From: Tyto alba
Lineage: Eukaryota > Chordata > Aves > Strigiformes > Tytonidae
Direction: 5' to 3'
Length of the DNA stretch: 64,000 nt
Assembly (NCBI RefSeq): GCF_018691265.1
Contig: NW_024881303.1
Coordinates: forward strand, 8,983,777 to 9,047,776
In this document: positions 1 through 12,300 of the stretch, piece by piece
Numbering within the stretch: position 1 is the stretch's first letter
Layout of the letters: each line of letters begins with the position of its first letter
Notes under the pieces: generated by a model
Told to the model about the DNA's origin: nothing
Seen by the model: only the letters and a program-made list of their open reading frames with translations
The model's database searches: none
Program-made: the position numbers and the translations under genes

Positions 1-154
1 GAGAGCAGGGCTAAGCTTAGGGCTGTATAGAGCTCTTTGCATAGTTGGGTATTGTAACTGGAATACAATGTTGTAAATGGAAATCCGTCACAATTACTGT
101 AAAATGCAGCCTTGAGGTCAAAATATATTAACACTCAACACTTGTCATTTTCAG
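1..154 (+). other. SYNE2: SYNE2 intron, 3' end (phase 2)
   Basis: AT-rich intron end with acceptor tgtcattttcag immediately before exon A. The exon starts with one base that completes a split codon, so the missing upstream exon must end with two bases of that codon. Confidence 0.8.
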
Positions 155-389
155 AACAGAGTTCATTTCCAAGCTCACATTGCTGAAAGAGCAGTGGCAT
201 AATGTTATCCGGATGGTTCAGCAGAGGAAGAAAGATATCGATGGACTCGTGAGCCAGTGGCATCTCTTCAGGAGTTCCCTGCGGAGTCTCAGCAGATTTC
301 TTGCTGATACAAACAGCTTCCTCATAGCTGAGAAAAGCCAGGACTGCTATAGCATTTACCAGCTTAGAAATCTAATTCATGATTTCAAG
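155..389 (+). CDS. SYNE2: SYNE2 exon A (first in window), spectrin repeat
   Basis: One base completes a split codon, then 78 codons. The reading frame covers the end of one spectrin repeat (helix C with LLKEQWHNVI) running into helix A of the next (WHLFRSSLRSLSRFL). Donor AAG|gtactg. The frame continues upstream of the TTG at 180, back to the acceptor at 153-154, so no start codon is needed here. Confidence 0.93.
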
Positions 390-3300
390 GTACTGTGTAT
401 TTATTTCTCATACATCTAAATTCTGTGGTTTTTTTCTCAGACTGAAGCAATTTCCGTCCGGTGAGGTAAAAATCTTTAAAATCACATGCTTTCTGGGGAT
501 AACCAATTGCTGACACCTTTTCTTAAAGCTGAGCACAGATGAGAAAACAGTGATGTTGTGGAAGGCTCATTATACTAGGAAACTTCCTGGTCAATATTGT
601 CATTTAGTAGCTTTGCATACTTTAAAAATATTACTGATATGAACATGGAAATGCAGGGTGCCAGGGAGATTAGGCAGGAACCCTGGTCAGCAGGTACCCT
701 CTAGGTCTGTGTGCATCTTACGGACATGGGTGCTGAATGCAGGCCTTGCAGTTTGACTGGAGGTAGCAGTCACGTACATGGCAAGACAGGCCCTATGGGT
801 CCCATGTGGGCAGGGGTGGGCAGGAGGTACCAGGAGCAGAGGATAAAGCACTTGCAAGGGGGTTGTCCTTGGAGCCACCGTTCCAGGATGCACAGACCTG
901 GCCAGCAGCTCTTCAAGACCATGAATTCTGCGTTTTACGTACAGTGGAAAAAATATTTTCCTTTGTTAATTTGGGGTATCTTGGTTTTCCATTTAATTAT
1001 GCATGTCTTTGTTTTATAAGAAAGTAAAAACAAGAAGTGAACCTCTTGGTTGCTTAAGGCAATCTAAAACCTTTCAAAAATACATTATTAAATCCTATTT
1101 GCATGGTTGAAGATTTATTGTGTTCCCACACACCTAATGTTGATGGATTAACACATTAGCAGTATTTCATTTGGCACTTGCCCTATTTATTTCATTTTTA
1201 CCTGCTATGTAAAGATGATTTTCAGTAGATTTTACAAGTTAGTGCTCATGCTTTTCCTTAGTGAGAAAAGCGAGAAAGTCTTCTTCCTACTACTCCAAGT
1301 TGCCTTTCCCTCCTGCTCTTGTTTTACAGAAAGAAACAACGATCATATCTGCTTGTTTTATAAACCAATTTGTGTTGTAGGCACGTTATTATTGATGGCT
1401 TAGTTCACGTGGAGTATCTCCTGATTAACAGAACTGTTATCTCTGAAAAATTTGTCTCAGTTGTTGGTGCCAGAGATGCTCACAGAACTTGAACAGTTTT
1501 TTTATTCTGAATTACTCAGGCAAATGAATTTCCATCTTTTTGTAACTGCTGCACTTTCACTTTAGAGATTCAGTCTTTGAAAAGCTGTTGTAGAGTTTTA
1601 TACATCAGAAGATCACAAAGAATCTGATTTTTCTGTAATTAAAAAAGCAGATAGAAGATCTATTTGTTACTCTTTCATGAATATGAACAAACTAGCGCCT
1701 TGAAGCTCCCTTCACTTCTTCCCAAGTAAAATTTCAGGAGTGTGCATCTAAAGCTTGCTAAGAACAGCTTAGAAACTTAATTTTTTTTTTTTCTTTTGAA
1801 GAGTAAGGCAGTGATTCTTCAGAGGTGGCAAGCCATGTACTCCTTAATCATCGATGTTGGGGAGAAGTTGCGCAATGACTCCGATCCTGAGACCAACACT
1901 GCCCTCCAGGATGAGCTCAGCCAGTTACAGCAGAGCTGGGGTGACACCCAGGTGCATCTGGAGAAGAAGAAGATGCAGCTCAGCAGCACCCTACAGGTAG
2001 ATGATACCCCCATTATGGAGGAGTGGCACCTGCTTCTCTGGTCTTGGGCCTCAAGAGCTTCCCTGCCCCACTGTCCCCGGGGCTGGGGTCTGTACAGACG
2101 AGGCAAATGTTGAGCTACTGCTCACTGCAGAGGGGCTCTGAGGGAAGTGCCTGTCATGTGCCATCAGGGCTTGTGGGAAGCTAAAACTGTGGTCCCCTGA
2201 TTCTCCCTCCAAAGGAAAATGGGGTTGGCATTCATTTGTTGCTACTGTGGATGTTCCTGTGCTGATTGTTCTCACACTCCCCGTGTTGTGGAGCTCTCTC
2301 TCCTGCTTCAGGCTGTGAAGCCTGAGCTAAAATTTAGCTTAGCGGGAACAGCATGACTTGTTACTTCTCCTGTTGTTGCACCTCTAAACACAACAGTAGG
2401 TTATATTTTTTTCCTTAGAGCAATAAATTTGCTTTCATGGCTAGACAGCACATAGGTGTGTCTTAAAATTGAATACTATCGTCGATACAATTCCCAGCCC
2501 AAAAACTATGATAAAAGCCTCTCAAGTTGGACAAAATTAGCAGAAATGATCTGTGAGACAAACCTTAAATACAAGAGAGGATGCAAGTTCTTCTGTAAAT
2601 CCAGGCACCAAATTCTTGTGAGTGGTACAGTGTATCAAAGAGAAAATCAAAATAACCAGAGCACATGAGTATTCATTTCAGTGGGTTTAAAAGGCTATTT
2701 TGTAACATATTCATATGGTACAGTATGTCATGATAAAGTATTTATAACTTCCTTGGGTCTCCTTGAGCAGAGTTGGGACTGCTGTGAAAAGCAAACCAAG
2801 GAATTGGAAAGCAGGCTGCGAGAACTGAAGGAGAAAGTAAAAGATCCACTTCCAGTTGAACATGAAGAGCTCTACAAAGCCAAGGAACACATTAAGGTAT
2901 TGAACAGCCATATTATATTTAAATAGATGTAGTCTTTACACAACACCTGATATCTGTAAAATCAGTTTTCCCTCTTACCTGCTCTTCAGTAACACTGAAT
3001 TTCTCTCCTTTATACCATCCTGATTGCTGCCAATCTGCCAAATTCAGCTGACCAAGAAGACTACAAGAAGATTTGTAGTTTGGATTTTTTTTTTCCTGCT
3101 TCTGCTCCCTTTCCACAATCTGAATTTATAAAATAAGTAGTTCCTCAAACAAAAGGGAAAAAACTCCCTGGTCTCAGCTCAATTGCCTGCTATCCTAATG
3201 GCTGAACCTCCCTTTTTATTTTCCAATCCATTTTGGACAGGGAGCTCCTCAGGCAAGAGACCTTGTAAGTCTAAAAACATTCATGCACACCTGTGGGATC

Positions 3301-6300
3301 TGAGAATAATTAAAGTGAAGGAAAATTAAGAGTAAGGGAGTGGCAAAAGCCCTTGCAGCCCACAGTGCACCATGAAAATTAAATGGCAAGGAAAGCATTT
3401 CCAAGGGATCTAGGAGACATTTTTTTCTGGACTGGTCAGTCTTTCATCATTCTTTTATGAAGTGAATTGTTGACCTAAGTGGTGGGAACAAATAAGCTTA
3501 TTAAGGAGCCAAGGCTTTGAACTCATTACCAGCTGTCTGAAATCTTCTTTGTGAGTACTGGCTGCTTTTCCTACGGCAGCAGTCTTGCTGTAGTCCTGAA
3601 TTATTTGTGTGAGATGGCAGCACATAGCTCCTACCTCTTACTCCAGGAAGAAAAATTCAGCCACAGAGGTGCCAGTGCAGTTGCTGCTCTTGGGTGTTAC
3701 AGTATAATAAAATAAAGGACCAAAATGGCATAGGGAAGGGACCTTCTCTCCCCTCCCTGGAAGTCTTCTGAAATTCCATTGTTAGCTCCACTAATGCAGG
3801 GATTCGACCCTTGTTAAGATATATAAATGAATGTGTTCACATCTGTAGGGAGTCATTTATTGTGAGCTCAGGTAAATTTTAGTCTCAGGTTTGTTTTTTC
3901 TCCTCCAGTGGTGAAGCTGATCAGATTGGGTTTTTTTATGATTTAGGTAAGTGACTGGATGAAAAGACCTATGAAAATGCTCACAGGGCTTGGACCCAGC
4001 ACACTTCTCCCAGTATAAAAACTCACATTTTTTTTGCCCTTTAAAATAAGACAAATCAGATCCTCTGTAAGAGCCTTTTTTGTTAGAGGAGCCAGTGACA
4101 CGTGCCAGCAACCACCTTGCAAAATGGGACCTAGTACCTCGTGTATAGAGTGTCATGTTTCCCAGCAGCATGCAGTGGTATCTCTCCTTTTTAGGTGACA
4201 ATTTTAACACGGATAAGGAAAATGCGTAACCTTGTTATATTAGGGGAGGGGGAGCTGGGGTGCGACAAAGCAGAAGAGAGAGCGTGCACCTGTGAAATCA
4301 CTCCTTAGAGAAGGGAATCAATTTACAGCTTTTAGCATTTCAATAAATAACCTGAAATTGGAACAAACGCAGGTAGAAAGCAAGTTGGCCAAAATAATTA
4401 CATTAAAAAAAAAAAAAAAAAAAAGTGGGTCTGTGCCTTCCAGGATGCGGAGCCCCAGCCCCAGGCCTGCCCTGGGCTCCCCCGGCCTACCACCAGCGGG
4501 CCCGGCCGCAGAGCCCTGCACAGCCGGCTGCACATTCCCCTCCTCTCCTCCCCCACAGGCCAGGCAGGGGATTAACGAGCAGGTTTGGAAACCAGAGGAG
4601 CTTAGTGCCAAGGCTTGTTCTGGGTGCGTTTCCATGCAGGAGCTGGAGCAGTCGCTGGCAGACTGGGCCCACAACATGAAGGAGCTGCGGGCCATGAAGG
4701 TGGAGCTGGCTCACTGCATCCTCACCGAGGACATGGCGGTGCTCAAGGAGCAAGTTGAACATCTGCACAAGCAGTGGGAAGAGCTCTGCTTGCGGGTAAG
4801 TCTTCCACCTCCTCTGGGGCTTTCGAGTGGGATGTTCATAGGGCCTGGCAGAAACGGGGGTTAGCTGATGGGATTTCTAGTGGGGTTGGCTCACTTCTGC
4901 AGTCTTGGGTGGGGATGGAGCTTCCTCTGGTGCAGCTGACCAGGGCTGAAGTTTGCCCTTTGTTTCCTGGACACAGACTGCTGAATTTTTTATTTTTTTA
5001 TTTTTTTTTTTTGCAAATCCTTTGTAACTAGTGAGTGCCTGAATTGCACAGAGCTCAAATGCAGCTGTTTACAGAAATAGGCGGCTTTGTTCTGGGCTGC
5101 CAAAGGGAGGGCGGGGGGCGCGTAGAGGGATAAACACAGGAATTGCCTGAGGGCATGAAGCAGGGAAAGGAAGGGGGAGGTATTTGCAATCTGATGTTAA
5201 ATGCCAGGAGAGCTGATAAAGAAAACTTAAACGTGTTTAAATACTGACTCCGCGGGTTTAAACACATTAAGAACTGACTTGTCTTGTTTGTAGCAGTAAA
5301 TACTGTGAAACATTTGCATCGTTTGTGGCTTATTGCTGTATTACGCTTAATTTAGTGCTGCATGTAAAATTGCTGGGGAGCATTTACCAGCAGTCACATG
5401 AACTTGATTCACTAGGTTATTATGCAGTTTGAATGTGCCTTTTCGTGTTAACAGGATTGGGAAAAGTAAAATACTTAGGGGTCTTAAAGTTACTCTGTAT
5501 GGCTCTACGTACCAGCAAGCCAAACTCTTGACTCTTTTTACTTACAAGACAATAGCTTTTATTTTATAGTTTGTAAAGAAGTATTGAAGTGAGGTATTAT
5601 TTCATGTCTAAACCTTACTCAGACAAAGGTGAAGCAATCTTGGTGGGAATATTGCCAGAGTAATGAACAGCTATGCTTATTTCACAAACTTTGATGTGAT
5701 GAAATAGTTATTTGAGTTTATTTTTTGCATTGCAATGAGAAGGAAGTTAGTTTGCCTTAAACTGGACAGTTGGTCTACAGCCAGTGTTTTCTCTGTTATT
5801 TTTTCTGAACTCTGCAAACAATTTTTAAATCAAAATACCTGAACCATTTTCCTGATGGAAGTCTGTAGCTAAGCCTATAAAGGAGAGAACTTTGTTGTTT
5901 TTCCTTTTTTTTTTTTGGTGAACTGCTGATGCCTGCTGTTTCAGCTGTGGTGAACAGCCTTAAGCTGTCTTTTGTATGTACCCCACTACAATTTATGCAA
6001 GTGGTAATTTTCTGTAGTAATTTAAGTTCAGATTTTATTCAAATTTTCCATTTTAATTTCCTGAAGGAACAGCATTTAGTTCAGTCTATCTCGGAGTGAA
6101 GAAAGGAGTGACATTCATGTGACTGTGTTAGGAACACAGAAATCTGTAGTGGGAGGAATGTATTTAGTGCTACAGCAGAGGGAAATACCGAAATGTTTAC
6201 ACAGACCTAATGAGCCTCTGGAGAGGCTGCGCTGATGCTCAGCACTGGACACAGAGTAGGAGAGCAGACTTTATCGGTTCTACTGCTAGCATGACTGCTT

Positions 6301-9300
6301 TGTTTTGGCTAACAAATCAGAGGAGTCAGGATGTACTGTGTGAAGAAAAACCTTCAGTATAAATGCAGAGAGGTGAAAGCCTTTAAGAGCGAGAGGTGGC
6401 TGCAACTGTCACGGCCACAGGAGCGGGGCAGCCAGATGCCAGTGCTGCCTGGGCAGGGGCACAAACACACTTTGTGAGCAGATGTACTCAAGGGATTAGC
6501 ATTAATATAGCTGCCCTTGCAAGATGCGTGTAGGTCAAAGATTTAACTATTCCTATCAGTGAGCATTCGGTCCTAATGAATGCTAGTGTATGGATTGGGC
6601 CTGGGCCTTGGTAGTGTTCTGACCTTCCTTGGGAATGCTCAGGTTGCTCCTGCATCACACTGTGGAAGCAAAATGGAGCTGGTGCCTGGACAGCTGGTCC
6701 GAGGAGAAAGTGCTCAAAGCAGTGGCTTGAAGGGCTCATTTTCCTAGAAGTTTATTTGGGATTGTTTCACTCATTCCTGTTTTACCCCCAGCCCATATTA
6801 CTTAGCCAGCTGAAAGGTGTTCCCTGCTCTTAAAACCTTGCCTTGCCCTGTGCTTAGCAGGCAAAAGTGGAGTCGAGATCATTTCAGGATTTAATGATGG
6901 TTTTGTTGACATGCATAGTCTCTTCTTCCACTGACCAAGTTAAATTGTCTCCATGCATGGGAGATGCTGCAAATGGTAGAGAAAAGATGAGGGTACAAGG
7001 GAGCATCCCAGAGCAGAGGCCCCCTTGAGGAGACTTTCTGAGGTCCCTGGGGTCTCCAGGAACCTTCTTGCCATTGAGAACTTTGGAGATTGTTTCACCG
7101 TGTCCCAAGACAGTGCTTTCAGCCTCATCTCTTTGCTTAGATCATCATGAAAGATTTAGAAAGCACTTTCACCTCCCCATTGCCTCCTTAAAAAAAGTCA
7201 TAATTTAAACGATAAAAGCAGTATAGTGGGAGTTCACTTGGTGCCACCGATTTTGATCCTGGTGTTATGTGGAGCTGGTCCTGCTTCCGCATTACACATT
7301 TAAACTTCACTCTGAGGTACAAAATAGTGTTAGAGATTAGTCTAGGAGAATCAGTAATGAAATTTTGAAGAGTTATACATTGTATAAGGTGAATGTGAGA
7401 TGTGAAGAAGGAGTGTTTCCTGCCATGGGGTGATATTTAAACAGGCCACTCACAGCCAAAGCAAGAAAAATGTTACACTCGCTCTTTACACAAAGTTTAT
7501 TGGTGAGGGTGTGGGGTTAGTTGCTTGTCTTTGTTTTAGTAGAACTTGTACAGTTTTTCACATCATTTGTCCCATATATCATAGTAGAGGAATCCATCAA
7601 AGTAAATAAATTAATACAAATATATTTAGGAATCCTAGGCTAGAAATAAGTACTAATAGCTAGTAGAAGAGTGACCCTGCTTCTTCTTGAGATGTTGGAG
7701 CACTGATAACAGCTTTGCTGGTTCAGACAGCATCAGACCTTAATTTTTCTGTCTAGACAATTTGTTTATCTGTCCTGGCAAATGTAATTTTGAGAAAAAT
7801 AAGTCCATAGTTTTCAGTAACAAGGATAGATTCTTGATGCTGATATTTTTAGAAGTTCACCAAGAACTGGTAAGCAAATGGAAAGAAGAGAGGGAGGTTT
7901 TTATAGAGGTAAAATAATTGCAGTCAGTAGTTGCAAAGTTTCTCTTACAGTTGCAGAAAAATAAGAGCTTGCCTACGTGTTATTGTTCTTGTGTTATATA
8001 TGAGACAGTACTAAACAGTATGTAGTAATTATATATATTATATTCCTTCTTTGTTTGGCATTTTCAGGTTTTCACTGAGTAATACTTAAGTTGTTACATA
8101 AGCTCATTATTTATAAACCTATCATTCAGTTTAATTCTTCTGAGGGAGAGAGTCTGGTGTTTGCTAGTCAACTTTTGGCCCTGCTATCCAAAATAAGATG
8201 TAATAACAAACTGCTTGCTGGCTTTGAAAAAAAAAAGCTAGAGATGCTTGATAACTGCTCCTGCAAAATGAAATATGATCAAATGCAGACTAGAAATGAG
8301 AAGGCTCATAATTGCTGGTTTCCTTCCTGAGAAAGGCATTGCTAGCAGTTAATGTGTGTGCTTATCCATAGGTGTCTCTGCGTAAGCAGGAGATTGAGGA
8401 CAGGCTCAATGCCTGGATTGTGTTCAATGAGAAAAATAAGGAGCTGTGCTCCTGGCTGGTACAGATGGAAAGCAAAGTGTTGCAGACTGCAGATGTTAGC
8501 ATTGAAGACATGATAGACAAATTGCAGAAGGTAAGTAGTAACACCACTTTTCATCAATTGTCTGATAGCTTGTTCCAGAGACACCATTCCTCATTTCTTC
8601 CTTGCTTCTCAGAAGCGATACCTGATACAAAACCAGCATATACAGGCTTTTGTGAGAAGATGAGCTTTTCAGGCCTTGGCTCTTACCTTCTTGATGTTCA
8701 GACTTGGAGCATAATGTAAAACATGACTGCATTTAGACATGGGGTGTGATGGATGTGAGTTGTGGTGGGGGGGGTGGTTGGGGTTCAGCACTGCTCAGAG
8801 CTTTCCCTGCTGGGGATCAGCAGTGCCCTGGAAGCATCTGACTGCTCTCACCACCTCCACCGGCATCAGCAGTTATGACACTGGTAGACAAAGGGCAAAG
8901 AAAAGATTAAAGGGTGGGGTAGGTCGTATGCCGGGCAAACAAGAAGTTATCACAACCAAAAATAAAACCTGATTCTACCACTTCTCCTTGATAGTCAGTG
9001 CAGTTAGTGTTCTCTAATGCTCTTGTAGTAGCTTGATTTTAAACAGGAGCATTAATTTTGCTGCAGTGTTCTTCCCCGTGGCTTAAAGGTCTCAGTATCT
9101 AATTCCAGATCTTCTCTGGATAAGAATACCAGCAAAATAACACCATCCTACATTTGAATTTGAGTTCTTTTGAGGTAGCTTGATTGAAAAATCAGGAAAG
9201 CAGAGACAAAATTAGAACATTAAACTGCTATTTTTAGGAGTACTTACTCCTGGCACTTGAAAGTGCTTAAGCTGCTTATTTTTTCATAGCAGCTTCATTG

Positions 9301-12300
9301 TGAGAGTGCTTTTCTGTTGAGGGTTTTTTTGTTTTGTTTTAAGTGAAAGAGTTCTACATGTAGAAGCCTCAGCCATTGCAAGCCGAACCTGACTTCATAT
9401 CACACCTGGGAAAAGAAACAGATAGGTTTGGTTTGGTTTGGTTTGGTTGGCTCATTTTGTTTTGTCCAGGAATTAAGCAATGTTTGTGTATATTTATCAG
9501 GATTGCATGGAAGAAATAAACCTGTTCAGTGAAAATAAGCTTCACTTGAAACAAATGGGCGATCAGTTAATCAAGGCTAGCAACAGAAGCCGAGTTGCAG
9601 AAATAGATGATAAACTCAACAAGATCAATGATCGCTGGCAGCATCTCTTTGATGTCATTGGATCACGGTAAGAAAATAATTTTCAGTGTTTTATATGAGA
9701 TAAAAGTCAAAGGCTGGTGTCCTTGATGATCAGAAACAGACTGACACATTTCTGTTTTGTTGAAATTTATTATGAAGAGTCAAATTAAACTGAAGTCAAT
9801 GCATTATGACTTGTTGCTCTATTATGACACCAAATGTCTTAATTTATCTAATGATAGAGGGCAGGGTGCAAGAATTCATATAAAATATAATTTTAATCAT
9901 GGGAGCTATGTAAAAGGAAGAGTCAAAGTGTTTTCTCTGTTGCACGTTTTGAATTGCAACTTAATTTTAAAGCAGTATGGTGAGAGTTCATGTGGGCTCT
10001 TTAGGAGAACCTCGTGTTTTAAGGCAAGCCTCTGTTTAACCCAGTGCCTGAATGCACAGAATTTGGGAATAGATTCCTAGCCTGTCTCTGTAAACAGTCA
10101 GATTTATGGAATGATAATGTTTCTATTTTACAGTCAAAAGTGTATGAAATTTAATTTAATATTAGTGTTATTTATTTACTCAGTCTCTTTCCTGAAAACA
10201 ACTGGAAGACCATAGCATGAGTTTAATTTTTAAATTCAGGATATTCTGTATGATGGTGAAATGGAAAATACTATCAGTTGAAATTAAAACAAAAACCTGC
10301 ATACTCTAGGCAATGACCTCTTCTTAAAGGATTAAACATCTTTATTTTACCTGACAGAGTTAAGAACATCATGATCATTTTAGTATTAGCCTTACTGAGA
10401 AGATCCCATTTTACTATTAGCTCTTGAGTTTCTGCTGCAGCTTGGGAGAAGGATGCTGGGCTGATCTCACTGCCTGCCTGAGTTTATTAGTAATCTAGAA
10501 ATAATAAGGCTAACAGATGTTAGGTTAAACTTTTATTCCAAGGTTTTGTTTCACCTGTAACCCCCCTCTCTGGGCCCTCAGAAGCTCTCTTGCTTAGTTA
10601 ACAGTTGGGACAGATAAGGCAGGTGGTTGTGCTGTGACAATGTAGTGCCAATTGTGCTGGATCTTAATCAGGAATGAGATCTGAATTAATGGTGACACGT
10701 GAGCTGCCTTCTGAAGATCTAACACTTTGCAGATAGTCTTGCAATGGTTGTCTCAAGGTGTTTTTGTATTTGACCTGGTATAGGAAAGAAAGCTTCACTT
10801 TCATAACAGTGCTTTTTCTGTCCTCATCCTATGGTAACATGCCACCTTTAAAGCACTTTTATGATCATTTGTGTTATGCTGTGTGTTCATTTTGAATTGT
10901 GGCCATTTTTAAATGCAGATTAAAATGCACTATTTTAAAACTGAGGTAAACATGGCACGTTTCTAGTGATCTTTGGGAAACTATGCTAAAGAACTGATAG
11001 GATATTTAGAGAGAGATCTGGCAGTCTTACGTTGTCTGTGACAACAGAGGACTTGTCTGTCTACCTGGGATGTCTTAAATCTTTACCTTCAGACAAGCGT
11101 ATGGTGGTGCTCTGAGGCATAGATGCCTAGAGCATCAACATAGCTCCCAGTATTGGGTATCTAAGTGGACATTGCAGCTACTGGGGAGTTGGTGTGATGC
11201 TTTATGGTTGTTCCTGTGTTCTTAATCCCAAAACGTCTGGAACATGCCAACTTCAGCTTGTGATTTCCACCAACTTTGTCCTCAGGACCAGGGCAGTGAA
11301 CTGGAAGGACCTGGTAAAACGTGATTTTAAGCAGTTCCCTCAGTGGTCCAAGGTCATCAGGCAGCCCAGTGGGCTCTGCTGGTCCTCTTGGACTTAATAC
11401 TAACAGATGTTCAGCATATTGCAGCGTTTTGCAGGATGGGTATAGCACATTGTCCTGGGTTGTGTGAGTGGTGGAGTTTTTTGGTGGCAGGGGAGGGGGC
11501 TATCGGGGCGGCCCCCTGTGAGAAGCTTCTCGAAGCTCCCCCAGCTCCACGTCAGCTCCACTTCTGTTTGGGAAATTGAGCCCATCAGCTGCGCCTCTGC
11601 GATAACATATTTAAGAAGGGACGTGGTGACAGGCAGTGGGACTTGTGAGGAGGAGTCGCTGCAGCTGCATGAACACCAAGGTCAGTGGAGGAACGGAGGA
11701 AGAAAGGAGGGGGGAGGTGTGCCGGAGCAGAGACCCCCCTGTATCCTGTGGGGAGACAGCAGGGTGGCCCCCCCTGCCACCCATGGAGACCTACGGTGGA
11801 GCAGACATTGATTTGTGGCCTGTTGTTCCTGCTCGGTTGATCAAGGTTCTGTGCCCAAAGAAGGCCGGGGTCTCATGGGAAAAGGCAGCCCCGCTGCTGT
11901 AATTCAGCGCTGGGAGGATTGCAGCATGTGGGGGAGTCCCACGCCGGAGCAGCTCGGGAAGGGCTGCAGCCGTGGGGGGGAATCCAGTCGGAGGAAGTTA
12001 GTGACCCATGACGGAGCAGTGTGGGGAATGCTGCGGCCCATGGGAGGAATTCATGTAGGAGAAAGTTTGTGGAGGACTGTCTCCTGTGAGAGGGGGACCA
12101 CGATGGAGCAGGGGGAACAAGTTTTGGACACTCCCCTCACCGAACATGAAGGAAGTGGCAGCGCTGACTGCACCCCCCATTCCCTGCCCCTGCGCCACTG
12201 GGGGAGGAGGTAGAGATATCAGGAGCAGAGCTGAGCCCGGGAAGAAGGGAGGGGTGGGGGGAAGGTGTTCTCAAGATGTGGCAGTGCTTCTCACTGTCTT

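Noticed and set aside
3725..3760. Possible reverse CR1 end (gaagggacctt)
   Set aside because: Only about 11 bases match and the flanking sequence does not continue the CR1 pattern.
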